A stretch of DNA of 35,898 bases from CAYYWP01 sp050176585 (GTDB taxonomy: Bacteria > Desulfobacterota > Binatia > HRBIN30 > CADEER01), in the NCBI GenBank assembly GCA_050176585.1, contig JBFXHX010000037.1, positions 1 through 35,898 on the forward strand, given 5' to 3'. The notes under the pieces were generated by a model. It saw nothing but the letters and a program-made list of their open reading frames with translations, was not told the DNA's origin and did not search any database. Below are positions 1 through 7,565 of this stretch, piece by piece. The translations under genes were made by a program, and so were the position numbers. Position 1 is the stretch's first letter, and each line of letters opens with the position of its first letter.

Positions 1-7
1 GTGTGCG

Positions 8-1897
8 GTGTTGTCGATAGCGGCGCTGCTGACGCTCGCCTCCGGAATGCGAGCGAGAACGGCACCGAGGCGCTATGCTCCCGGGGCACTTTTCGTGGGG
101 CTCAGCGCGCTGGCTCTGGTCGCGGCACCGCCGTGGCATTGGGCAGCGTGGTCGGCGGCGGGCGTGGCGTGGATCGGGTATGTCGCCCTGCTCGATTCGC
201 GCCCGCTCGAGTCCGGCGGTGCCGCTCGCCGCGCGACGCCGACGGAGCTCATCTATCTCGCGGGCGCCGTCGGCATCGCGGCGGTCTTCCTGTTCTACGA
301 TTTGAGCGGCTTCACCGGCTCGCTCCACGTGTGGGAGGGCTCCGTCGTCCGCGGGTTCAGCCTCGCGCTTCTCGCCGGCAAGAACGCCGAGACCTACGCC
401 GCCGAGCAGCTCGTCTGGCAAACCGCCGTGCTCAGCGAGGGGCACGCGAGCCTGCTCTACGGCGCGCCGACCTATGCGCTGATGAAGGCGTTCGGCTTCT
501 CCACGTGGATGCTGCGCGTCGTCTCGGCGGTATCAGCCCTCCTGACGGTGGCGGTTGGCTACGGACTCGGCCGCCGGTTCTTTGGATCAGTCGCCGGCGT
601 GGCGATCGCGTACGGCGTCGCGCTCCATACGTGCATCCTGTTCTACGGCCGCTACGGCACGTCCGTCGCCGGCACGTTGCTCGCCGTGACGGTGCTGTTG
701 CTGTGCGTGTGGGTCTTTCTCGATGACGACCGTTCGGCTTGGTGGATGACCCCGATCGTCGCCGCGGTCTCGTATGTTGCCACGCTCGGGTACGCCACCG
801 GGCGCGTCGTGGTCATTCTCCTCCTCGGCTTCGTTTTCGCGGTGGGATTTCGCCGCCCGCGGCCGCGCCGACTCGCCGGGCTCGGCGCGCTTGCCGCGGT
901 GCTGATCGGGGTGTGGCTGCTGTACAGTCACTACGGGATGCAACACCGCCTGCTCGAGGTGCGCGGGGAACAGTTCTTTGTGCAGTCACAGAACCCCGAG
1001 AGCTATGCGGTCGAATTCGGGCGCCGCCCTGAGCGCGTCGAGCTCACGGATCGGCTCGCCTTGGCGCGCAAGGTGATCGGAGCGACGATCCCGCAATACC
1101 TCTTCAGGATCCTGCCGGATCCGCACGCCGATGGCCTTTCGGTGCTGGGCGGGGAGGAAGACCGGCAGCGCCTCTACCATGCGCCGCTTCTCGGGGTGCT
1201 CCTGCTGGGCTTTGCGCAATCGCTCCGCCGGTTCCGTCAATGGCGGCATGCGTGCCTACTGTGGTGGACCTTCGGCGTGAGCGGCGCCATGCTGCTGACC
1301 ACGCACGCGGATACGCACCGGCTGGCCGTACTGGTGATTCCGCTGTGCATGTGGATCGGGCTCGGTGTCGCCGCCGGCGCTCGGCTAATGAGCGAAGCGC
1401 GTGTGCCGTCCATCCTACAGCATGCGACCGCGGCCGCGTTCGTGTGCTGCGTGGCCTGGGCGCTAAGCCACCAGCTCTATTTCCCGCGGGTAGAGCCCCC
1501 GACGCGTGCGCTGGCGGTGCTCGATTCGATCAACAGGATTTCCGGGCCAGTGCTACTGGCGGGAGGCTGGCACAGTGCCGAGGTTGGTTGGGTGTTGCTG
1601 GCGATGGCCGAAAGAGCCCGCCGCGAACCCGGTGCGCGCGGTGAGCTGCTCGACCCAGTGCTGCTGCACGCGGCGGCAAATGAGGGATCGGTGAATCCCG
1701 CCGACCTCGAACGGCTCGCGCAAATCGCGCGCACCCAGACAGTGATCTTTGCCCCGGCAGAACGGTTTCGCCCGGTCGTACCGGTGTTGCAGCGGCACGG
1801 CATACCGGTAATCGAGGAAGGCGACCACGACTTCCCGATCCTCCGCACTGTGCCGGGCGGCGCGGGTGTGCCCCAGGGCGAAAAGCGAAGCTCATGA
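8..1897 (+). CDS. GT-C type membrane glycosyltransferase (ArnT/PMT-like), possibly 5'-truncated by window edge
   Basis: This is a polytopic inner-membrane protein of about 629 residues with roughly ten hydrophobic segments, a layout typical of GT-C transferases that move a sugar from a polyprenyl-phosphate donor. Segments such as MLRVVSAVSALLTVAVGYGLG followed by an RRFFGS stretch and LFYGRYGT match the 'xLRLxSAxxGxLxVxLxYxLGRRLFG...YSRYG' core I know from the ArnT/PMT/GT39 superfamily. The last 130 residues are soluble and probably extracytoplasmic. GTG at 8 is only the first usable start; the frame stays open to the window edge, so the true start may lie upstream. Acceptor and sugar cannot be read from sequence. 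It stands alone on its strand, with the iron permease gene 260 bp downstream. Confidence is good for the superfamily and low for any specific function. Confidence 0.6.
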   Translation: MLSIAALLTLASGMRARTAPRRYAPGALFVGLSALALVAAPPWHWAAWSAAGVAWIGYVALLDSRPLESGGAARRATPTELIYLAGAVGIAAVFLFYDLSGFTGSLHVWEGSVVRGFSLALLAGKNAETYAAEQLVWQTAVLSEGHASLLYGAPTYALMKAFGFSTWMLRVVSAVSALLTVAVGYGLGRRFFGSVAGVAIAYGVALHTCILFYGRYGTSVAGTLLAVTVLLLCVWVFLDDDRSAWWMTPIVAAVSYVATLGYATGRVVVILLLGFVFAVGFRRPRPRRLAGLGALAAVLIGVWLLYSHYGMQHRLLEVRGEQFFVQSQNPESYAVEFGRRPERVELTDRLALARKVIGATIPQYLFRILPDPHADGLSVLGGEEDRQRLYHAPLLGVLLLGFAQSLRRFRQWRHACLLWWTFGVSGAMLLTTHADTHRLAVLVIPLCMWIGLGVAAGARLMSEARVPSILQHATAAAFVCCVAWALSHQLYFPRVEPPTRALAVLDSINRISGPVLLAGGWHSAEVGWVLLAMAERARREPGARGELLDPVLLHAAANEGSVNPADLERLAQIARTQTVIFAPAERFRPVVPVLQRHGIPVIEEGDHDFPILRTVPGGAGVPQGEKRSS

Positions 1898-2138
1898 GCT
1901 TTCGCGCGCGCGGGTTAGCGCGCGTGCAACCGGCGTGGGGGACTCCGCCCCGATCGTGCGCAGCGACACGCGGCGACCATTGCGAGGTTTGTGGGACGCG
2001 ACCCCCGCCGGCCCGATTGAGCCCCGGTGCTCACTCGAGGCTTGTAAAGATTGCCGCCTGCCGCGCCGCTGCCTAGTCGAGCACTACTGTGGCGTTGTTG
2101 CACTCAGCTTGGCTGCTGCTTTGCTCGTGCGCACGCGC

Positions 2139-2144
2139 AGGAGG
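2139..2144 (+). promoter_or_regulatory. Ribosome binding site AGGAGG deciding the iron permease start
   Basis: A perfect AGGAGG lies 11 nt before GTG 2156. It supports that start over the more distant ATG at 2051, whose extra residues show no family similarity. The spacing is slightly long, so this is a moderate call. Confidence 0.45.
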
Positions 2145-2155
2145 CTACCTTTGTA

Positions 2156-2752
2156 GTGCACAGCCAAGCAGCGCAGGAACGGGACCGCGGTCTCGCGTCG
2201 ACTGTGCGCCTCGCGCGCCAGCGACCGCTAAGCGGAAATCTACACGGCCGAGAGGCAGCGCCGGCCGCCGATTCGCGTTCGGAAGACGTCCATCCTGAAG
2301 GCGCACTGGAGGCCTTGGCGCGGCACGTCAGCGCATTCGTCAGCGGCAGCGCCGCATTCGGCGTGGCGCTCGGACTCGTCGTGGTCTGGGCCGCTTCCGG
2401 TCCGTTCTTCGGATACAGCGAGGCCTGGCAGCTCGTGATCAACACCGGCACGACCATCGTGACCTTCTTGATGGTGTTTCTGATCCAGCGCACGCAACAG
2501 AAAGACTCGGTGGCGATGCACTTGAAGTTGAACGAGCTCATCGCCGCGCTGCGCGGAGCGAGCAACCGGCTCTTGACGGCCGAGGAATTGTCGGAAGACG
2601 AGCTCGAGGTGCTCCGGCGGCACTACCGCGAGATACTCCTCCGTGCGCAGCAAGAACCGGATCCGGGGAGCTGTCACTCCATCGACGAGCACCAGACGCC
2701 GATGGAGGCGATCCAGCACGCAGCCGACAGTGCGCGGCGGCGCAATCAGTGA
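2156..2752 (+). CDS. Low-affinity iron permease family membrane protein
   Basis: This encodes about 198 residues. The segment reading FFGYSEAWQLVINTGTTIV, continued by TFLMVFLIQRTQQKDS, is the signature of the low-affinity iron permease family (Pfam Iron_permease). There are two predicted membrane helices (roughly residues 60-80 and 90-110) and a charged cytoplasmic tail with the usual KLNELI(A/R)A continuation. Bacterial members resemble a fragment of yeast Fet4, and their transport activity is largely unproven. The N-terminal ~50 residues are unlike the family; a TTG at 2315, just before the conserved part, is another possible start. The broken Nramp gene follows on the same strand, so this was probably a metal-uptake neighbourhood. 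Confidence 0.8.
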   Translation: MHSQAAQERDRGLASTVRLARQRPLSGNLHGREAAPAADSRSEDVHPEGALEALARHVSAFVSGSAAFGVALGLVVVWAASGPFFGYSEAWQLVINTGTTIVTFLMVFLIQRTQQKDSVAMHLKLNELIAALRGASNRLLTAEELSEDELEVLRRHYREILLRAQQEPDPGSCHSIDEHQTPMEAIQHAADSARRRNQ

Positions 2753-2865
2753 ACCACGCTGGCGTTCGGCGCTGCCGCCCGAAAGGTCGAACGAGTCTCA
2801 GTAGTACCCCGCGGAGCACAAGCCATCCCCGAGCCGCCGGCCGGCGCCCATGCTGCTATAGGTAA

Positions 2866-2891
2866 TACCGCCCGCGAATGAACGGGCGGTA
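2866..2891. terminator. 9-bp perfect hairpin downstream of the iron permease gene
   Basis: TACCGCCCG (2866-2874) and CGGGCGGTA (2883-2891) are perfect inverted repeats around an 8-nt loop. The hairpin lies about 115 bp after the permease stop and before the Nramp remnant. No U-tract follows, so it could equally be an operator. The rest of 2753-3055 shows no gene I can support. Confidence 0.35.
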
Positions 2892-3055
2892 CGCAGCGGC
2901 GGCCATGGCAGCAGCGGTCAATGCTCAGCGCTGCGCACGATGACCTTCCTCAACCGCAGAAACTCGGCGGCTGACGACAGGGCCCCTGTACGCGCAGGTG
3001 CTCTCACGGGAGTGGACGAGGACGGCGGAACCAGAGCCGGTCGCAGCCTGCGTGC

Positions 3056-4273
3056 CTGGGGCTGGGGATCATCGCCGGCGCCGCGGATGACGACCCATCC
3101 GCGGTCGGTACCGCCGCGAGCGTCGGGGCCAAGTTCGGCTTTTCCCTGCTCTGGGCGCCAGTGGTCGCCTTGCCGATGATGGTGGCCGCCGTCGCCTGTC
3201 TTCAAAGCTGGGTATGGTCACCGGAGACGGGCTCTTCGGCGTCCTCCGCAAACACTATTCGCGCTGGCTGATCTATCTCACGCTGATCGGAGCAGTCATC
3301 GGCAACACCATAGAAGCCGGCGCCGATCTGGGCGGTATCGCAGCGGCGGCCGGCGTGGTCCTTCCCATTCCGCATATGCAGCTCGTCGCGATCGCCACTC
3401 TGCTCGTTCTCACCCTGCAGCTGAGCGCCTCGTACACGACCATTCGCAACGTCTTCCGGTGGCTCGTGTTGACGCTGTTCGCTGACGTCGGCGCGGCATT
3501 GCTCGCTCGACCGGACGCTGGCGACGTGGTGCGCGCAACGTTGCTGCCCAGAGCGCAGTGGAATTCCGAGACGCTGGCGATGGTCGTCGCGGTGATCGGG
3601 ACGACGCTGTCGGCGTATTTGTTCTCTTGGAATCGAGGTCGAGGAGAAGATCGCGCAGGGGACAGTGGATCGGATCGCCCGCGCGGGTGCGACTGCCGCG
3701 GACCTGAAGAAGGCATTGTACGACACCGCGATGGGCATGTTCTTTGGCGCACTGATGCTGTACTTCGTGATGCTCGCTACGGCTGCCACGCTCTTCAACG
3801 CAGGCGTCACAAATATCGCGATCGCGGCGGATGCCGCCCGCGCGCTCGCACCAGTGGCCGGATGCGGTGCGGAGGTGCTCTTCGCGTTGGGCATCGTCGG
3901 CGTCGGCTTCATTGCGCTGCCGGTGATGACGGTGGGTGCGGCCTACGATCTGTGCCAGAGCTTCGGCTGGCGTCACGGTCTGCAGAAGAGGGTCACCGAC
4001 GCCAAACTGTTCTACGGTGCGATCCTCGTGATTACCGCCCTGGCGATGTCGATGAACTTCCTCGGCATCAATCCGATGAAGGCATTGGTCGCGGCTGGCG
4101 TGGTCCAGGGCATCTCCTCGCCGCCGTTGATGCTGCTGATGATGTTGATCACCAACAACCGCAAGGTGATGGGAAGCCACGTGAACGGCAGGGCGCCGAA
4201 CATCTTCGGCTGGATCACGACGGCGATGGTGTTTGCCGCCTCCGGCGCGCTGTTGCTCAGTTACGCCGTGTGA
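3056..4273 (+). pseudogene. Nramp-family divalent metal transporter, broken by two frameshifts
   Basis: Three consecutive pieces in alternating frames together make a near-complete Nramp protein. Piece 1 (from about 3056, frame of 3062) carries LGIIAGAADDDPSAVGT, the TM1 metal-site region in its DDDPS variant rather than canonical DPGN. Piece 2 (about 3205-3640) reads on from GMVTGDGLFGVLRKHY through TTLSAYLFSW, the TM6 region without the canonical Met. Piece 3 (about 3640-4273) restarts at IEVEEKIAQGTVDR and continues to the stop with conserved SMNFLGINPMKAL and ISSPPLMLLMM. Shift 1 looks like one missing base near 3196-3206. Shift 2, near 3630-3640, removes a few residues of the TM6-TM7 loop. 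The original start is unclear. Either the gene is dead, or the assembly carries errors; codon use stays gene-like throughout, so decay would be recent. Confidence 0.72.
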
Positions 4274-4383
4274 ACGCAACACCGTGAGGCGCTGCTCCGG
4301 GTGTGAAGCGATTCAGCACGCGTCGCGCGCCCGCTCTCCGTGCGTGATTGCGTGCTCCGGCACGAGCGGCCAACCAGGATGAA

Positions 4384-5865
4384 TCAGGTGCAACCTTCGA
4401 GCGCGTTGCGCACGCCCGCTATCAGCTCGCCGATCGCCACGCTGCCGTTGCCGTCCGCATCAAATGCGGGGCAGCGATCGACAGGCAGGCTGCCGAGGGC
4501 AACGGCCACTCCGGTGATGAGCTCGCTGACGCTCACTATGCCGTTGCGGTCGCAGTCCCCGAAACATGGCACCGCCAGGGGGGTGTGGGTGGGTGTCGGT
4601 GACGGCGTGCTGGTCAGCCCGGACGGGGTCGCGGTCGCGGTACGCGTGGCGAGGAGTGTTGCTGTGGGATTGGCGATCGGGGTGGAGGTGAACGATGGGC
4701 TGAGTACCGGAGTCGCCGTCGCGGTGGCGGTATGGGTCCTTGTGCTCGTGCCGGTTGCGGTGTGGGTTGCGGTGATCGTAGGCGACCGGGTCAGGGTCTC
4801 GGTGGGCGAGAGCGTCCAGGTCGGTGTGTTGGATACCGTCGGTATCGGCGTCGCGGTCGGGGTAGGTGTGAGGCACTGATCGGTGTCCTCGTCGCAGGTA
4901 CCGGTGGTGCACGGATCGCCGCCGCTGACACAGGTGCCGATGTGGCACGTCTCCTCGCCGGAGCAGTACACGCCGTCATTCGAGCACGGCGTGCCGTCCG
5001 GCTGAAACACGTCCTCCGGACAGAGAGGGGTGTTTCCGTCGCACGCCTCGGCGAGGTCGCATTCACCTGCGGCCGCACGGCAGATTGCTCCCGCGTTGCC
5101 CGCGGCGTGCAGGCAGGTCCCGGCGCCGTCGCAGACGTCCGCGGTACAGATCTCGCCGTCCGTCGCGCACGCGTTTCCGATCGGCTCGTACTCGCAGGTG
5201 ACGGAGCAGCAGTCGCCGCCCTCGACATTGCCATCGTCGCATTCCTCGCCGGCTTGCACCACGCCGTTTCCACACGCCGGACCGATCAGGAAGTTCGGGG
5301 CGAACGCGAACAGCGTGCTGGTCTCGGTCGGGCATGCCAGTGACGAACCAAACCCCATGCGCCTCGTCATCACGGCGGTCAGGCTGGGATCGATGGACAC
5401 GTTGGTCAGTGAGTTGAACCCCGGCGTGTAATCGTCGCAGTGCATCACCGCAGCGATCCGGAAGATCTGGCCGGATGCGAGCACCAGTGGCGAGATGCCG
5501 AGGTAGCGATAGCCATTGCGGAGCACCGCGCCGGTTCCGGCGGGGATCATGGCCGATGCCAGCAGCGCGCAGGATGAGTCGTACAAACCTACTGGAATCG
5601 CGAAGTCCAAGCCGTCGCGCTGGTGGTCATAGACACCGAGCGCGGATACGGTGACGGCGGCGGTTGTCTGGAACTCCCAGCCTTCGACGTTGTTCGGACC
5701 GCAGCCCGCTTGCCCGGCAAACCCGAAGCTCACGGCCGGGCCCGCGGCGGCGGGCATGGTGAGCGCGACGAGCAGCGCAATTGTCGCAGCTGCGCTCGCC
5801 AATGCGATACGCCGACCGCAGCATCGACGAGCACCCGCGGCGCGCCGTCCGACCGTGCCTGACAT
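4384..5865 (-). CDS. Secreted Cys-rich repeat protein with Thr/Pro linker and dockerin/EF-hand-like C-terminus
   Basis: A 493-residue product is predicted from ATG 5865. Residues 18-41 form a signal peptide ending in a TMPAAAG-type cleavage region. Residues 45-195 are a beta-rich domain resembling DUF4082 (GWEFQT, VSALGVYD, VGLYDSSCALLASA). Residues 198-331 hold Cys-rich repeats starting CGNGVVQAGEECDDGN, the motif of the 'Myxococcus cysteine-rich repeat' type. Residues 332-430 are a Thr/Pro/Ser linker. Residues 434-492 hold two calcium-loop repeats, GDCDRNGIVSVSELI and DADGNGSVAIGELI, bounded by Cys. No catalytic residues were recognised, so a structural, adhesive or surface role is inferred. 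ATG 5955 and a start at 6102 are in frame but sit before the signal peptide and look less natural. Confidence 0.7.
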   Translation of the reverse strand: MSGTVGRRAAGARRCCGRRIALASAAATIALLVALTMPAAAGPAVSFGFAGQAGCGPNNVEGWEFQTTAAVTVSALGVYDHQRDGLDFAIPVGLYDSSCALLASAMIPAGTGAVLRNGYRYLGISPLVLASGQIFRIAAVMHCDDYTPGFNSLTNVSIDPSLTAVMTRRMGFGSSLACPTETSTLFAFAPNFLIGPACGNGVVQAGEECDDGNVEGGDCCSVTCEYEPIGNACATDGEICTADVCDGAGTCLHAAGNAGAICRAAAGECDLAEACDGNTPLCPEDVFQPDGTPCSNDGVYCSGEETCHIGTCVSGGDPCTTGTCDEDTDQCLTPTPTATPIPTVSNTPTWTLSPTETLTRSPTITATHTATGTSTRTHTATATATPVLSPSFTSTPIANPTATLLATRTATATPSGLTSTPSPTPTHTPLAVPCFGDCDRNGIVSVSELITGVAVALGSLPVDRCPAFDADGNGSVAIGELIAGVRNALEGCT

Positions 5866-6132
5866 CAAACCGGCACAAGCCTCTCTGCTCGCTGTCGCAT
5901 CTGGCGACCTCCGAACCTGGACGATTTCGCCAATGTCCGTGTGCGGCTCAAGCATACACAGACGGACCATCACCGTGGTAGTTTTCGCGTCGCATCGCGC
6001 CGCGCCGTGTGGCCCGTTTGCACCAGTCGATGCAGAAGCGCAGCATCCTGGGCCAATAGCTGCATAGGGGAGGGCGCTCGAGCCCCGCGCGAGCGGCGGC
6101 AATCGGCCCGCACGTCGAGCACAGCCATCGAG

Positions 6133-6240
6133 CGCTGGGGATCAGGCTCGGATCAATGGGCACACTCGTGAGTAAGCCAACCCGGAATTGTAGTCGCCGC
6201 AGTACATCACCGCGGCGAGCCGAAAGGTCGCGCCGCATCG
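6133..6240 (-). pseudogene. Decayed partial copy of the DUF4082-like domain of the adjacent secreted protein
   Basis: Read on the minus strand, one frame gives FRLAAVMYCGDYNSG, matching FRIAAVMHCDDYTPG of the intact gene (residues 135-149) at 10 of 15 positions. The next frame gives LLTSVPIDPSL, matching SLTNVSIDPSL at 8 of 11. The switch needs one missing base around 6170-6185. Similarity fades at both ends, so only about 36 codons survive. It lies upstream of the intact gene on the same strand, consistent with a tandem duplicate that decayed. No other gene is visible in 5866-6487. Confidence 0.6.
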
Positions 6241-6487
6241 GGGAGTAGCCTCGCGAGGACTCTCAGGGAGGGGAAGGCGGTTTCGCTTCTGGTAGGACCA
6301 TACGCACTTACCCGCCCTGGTTCGGCACGCAACAGCGGCCTCTCCTTCGCCGCACCGGATCCCGAGACGCACGCGAACGCGCCGCCCGGTCCTCCCCATT
6401 GCTCACGCCATCGCTGACGCTCACGCCGGTTCGTTTCGGCCCGGCAAATCCCCATCCTCAGAGTCCTCGCTCGGCGTTCCCTCCTCC

Positions 6488-6868
6488 TCACGCGCTCCGC
6501 TTGTCGAACGCGTCGCCATCGCGGAAGTACTCCTTCGCGCGATCGGCAGAGATCGGGTGCGTCACGATCTTGCAGTTGCAACCCAAGTGCGCGCGGTCGG
6601 CGTCGGCCGCTTCGCGCGTGCGGTAGAAGCGGTTGGCGCCATGCGCCTTACATGCGCCGCACGTCCGTTCGCCATGAGTCGAAAGGCGAAATGCGGTTAC
6701 GCGCGATGGCGTCTTCTTGGAATCGCCGCCACACGCGCTCACCGCGAGACTCGCGAGGGTGGCGCCCGCGCTCACGGCGGTGAGCCGCAAAAATTGCCGC
6801 CGCCGAAGGTGAGCAACGCTGGTCAGGCCGCGGCCAAATTGGCTCAAGATCGCTCTGTGCAGCGTCAC
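6488..6868 (-). CDS. Tat-exported lipoprotein with CxxC and HxxCxC motifs, unknown function
   Basis: This is a 126-residue protein. RRRQFLRL at residues 22-29 is a twin-arginine signal, followed by a hydrophobic stretch and a lipobox-like AVSAC with Cys46. The mature part is short and carries C70-x2-C73-x2-H76 and H94-x2-C97-x-C99, spaced by a basic/acidic segment (NRFYRTREAADADRAH). Six Cys/His ligands in under 30 residues suggest a metal or Fe-S/heme-type site, and Tat export fits a cofactor loaded before export. That reading is inference; I do not recognise a characterised family. It is separated from the sarcosine oxidase operon by 163 bp and need not be part of it. Confidence 0.55.
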   Translation of the reverse strand: MTLHRAILSQFGRGLTSVAHLRRRQFLRLTAVSAGATLASLAVSACGGDSKKTPSRVTAFRLSTHGERTCGACKAHGANRFYRTREAADADRAHLGCNCKIVTHPISADRAKEYFRDGDAFDKRSA

Positions 6869-7000
6869 GACGCGGATCCGCGAAACGGATACAATCTCCG
6901 ACGTGCCGGATCGTATGTCAAGCAGAACATTAGCGGCCCACTCATCACGACCGCGACAGTGTGCGGCCTAGACCTGTTGCCGATCTGCGTCTTGCGAAGG

Positions 7001-7020
7001 GCCGCGCGGCATTCCGCGGC
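7001..7020 (-). terminator. GC-rich hairpin just after soxG
   Basis: GCCGCG (7001-7006) pairs with CGCGGC (7015-7020) around an 8-nt loop. The hairpin begins 12 nt past the soxG stop on the minus strand. It lacks a strong U-tract, so termination is only plausible. Confidence 0.3.
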
Positions 7021-7031
7021 GAAGGTGGTCC

Positions 7032-7565
7032 CTAGCGCGCGGCGCGCTCGGCGGCGAAACCGTCGATCGCGTCTCGTAGCCAGCCGGTGGCGTAACTGGC
7101 CAACGACGGGCGCACCAGGAGGCGGTAGGTCGGCGCGTCGTCGGTGTGCCAGAGAATGACGGGCGCCTTGGCGAGCAGGGTCTGCGAGCAGCGGCCGACG
7201 GCAAACGCGCGCGGGTGCAGGTCGAGCGCGATCATGGACGCGAGGACCTCGCGGGCACCGGCTCCGACGAGCTCGAGACAGATGCGGTTGGCCGACACAT
7301 CGACGACGGACGCGAAACCGTCGCCCATCGCTTCACGCAGGAGCACCTCGATCTCGCGCTCGCTACCTGGCTCACCGATGATCAACCACTCATCCGGCCC
7401 GAGCCAGAGGACGTCTCGACCACGCGCGGACGCCGTGCTGTCCGCAACCATCGGCAGCGCGACGCCGAGGGCCGTCTCGATGCGCCGCGCCTCGGCGCTG
7501 CCCGGCTCGACGCGCAGATCCACTTGCGCCAGCCGCGCGATCTCCTTCACCAGCGGCTCAGCCAT
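7032..7565 (-). CDS. soxG: Sarcosine oxidase gamma subunit
   Basis: This 177-residue product is the small gamma subunit of heterotetrameric sarcosine oxidase. It has the GcvT/SoxG-like fold with landmarks WLGPDEWLI, VVDVSANRICLELVG and an LHP-x-AFAVGRCSQT stretch followed by a (V/I)LWH segment. Gamma carries no cofactor; in the known complex it supports assembly. ATG 7565 lies inside the end of soxA, overlapping it by 8 nt (ATGGCTGA), which argues for translational coupling and for this start over any upstream one. It is the last gene of the operon. The length is close to the usual family range of about 180-200 residues. Confidence 0.88.
   Translation of the reverse strand: MAEPLVKEIARLAQVDLRVEPGSAEARRIETALGVALPMVADSTASARGRDVLWLGPDEWLIIGEPGSEREIEVLLREAMGDGFASVVDVSANRICLELVGAGAREVLASMIALDLHPRAFAVGRCSQTLLAKAPVILWHTDDAPTYRLLVRPSLASYATGWLRDAIDGFAAERAAR

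Noticed and set aside
4560..4900. Repetitive DNA that could suggest a CRISPR or minisatellite
   Set aside because: It encodes the Thr/Pro/Ser linker of the secreted protein. Units are short and irregular, with no fixed repeat-spacer pattern.
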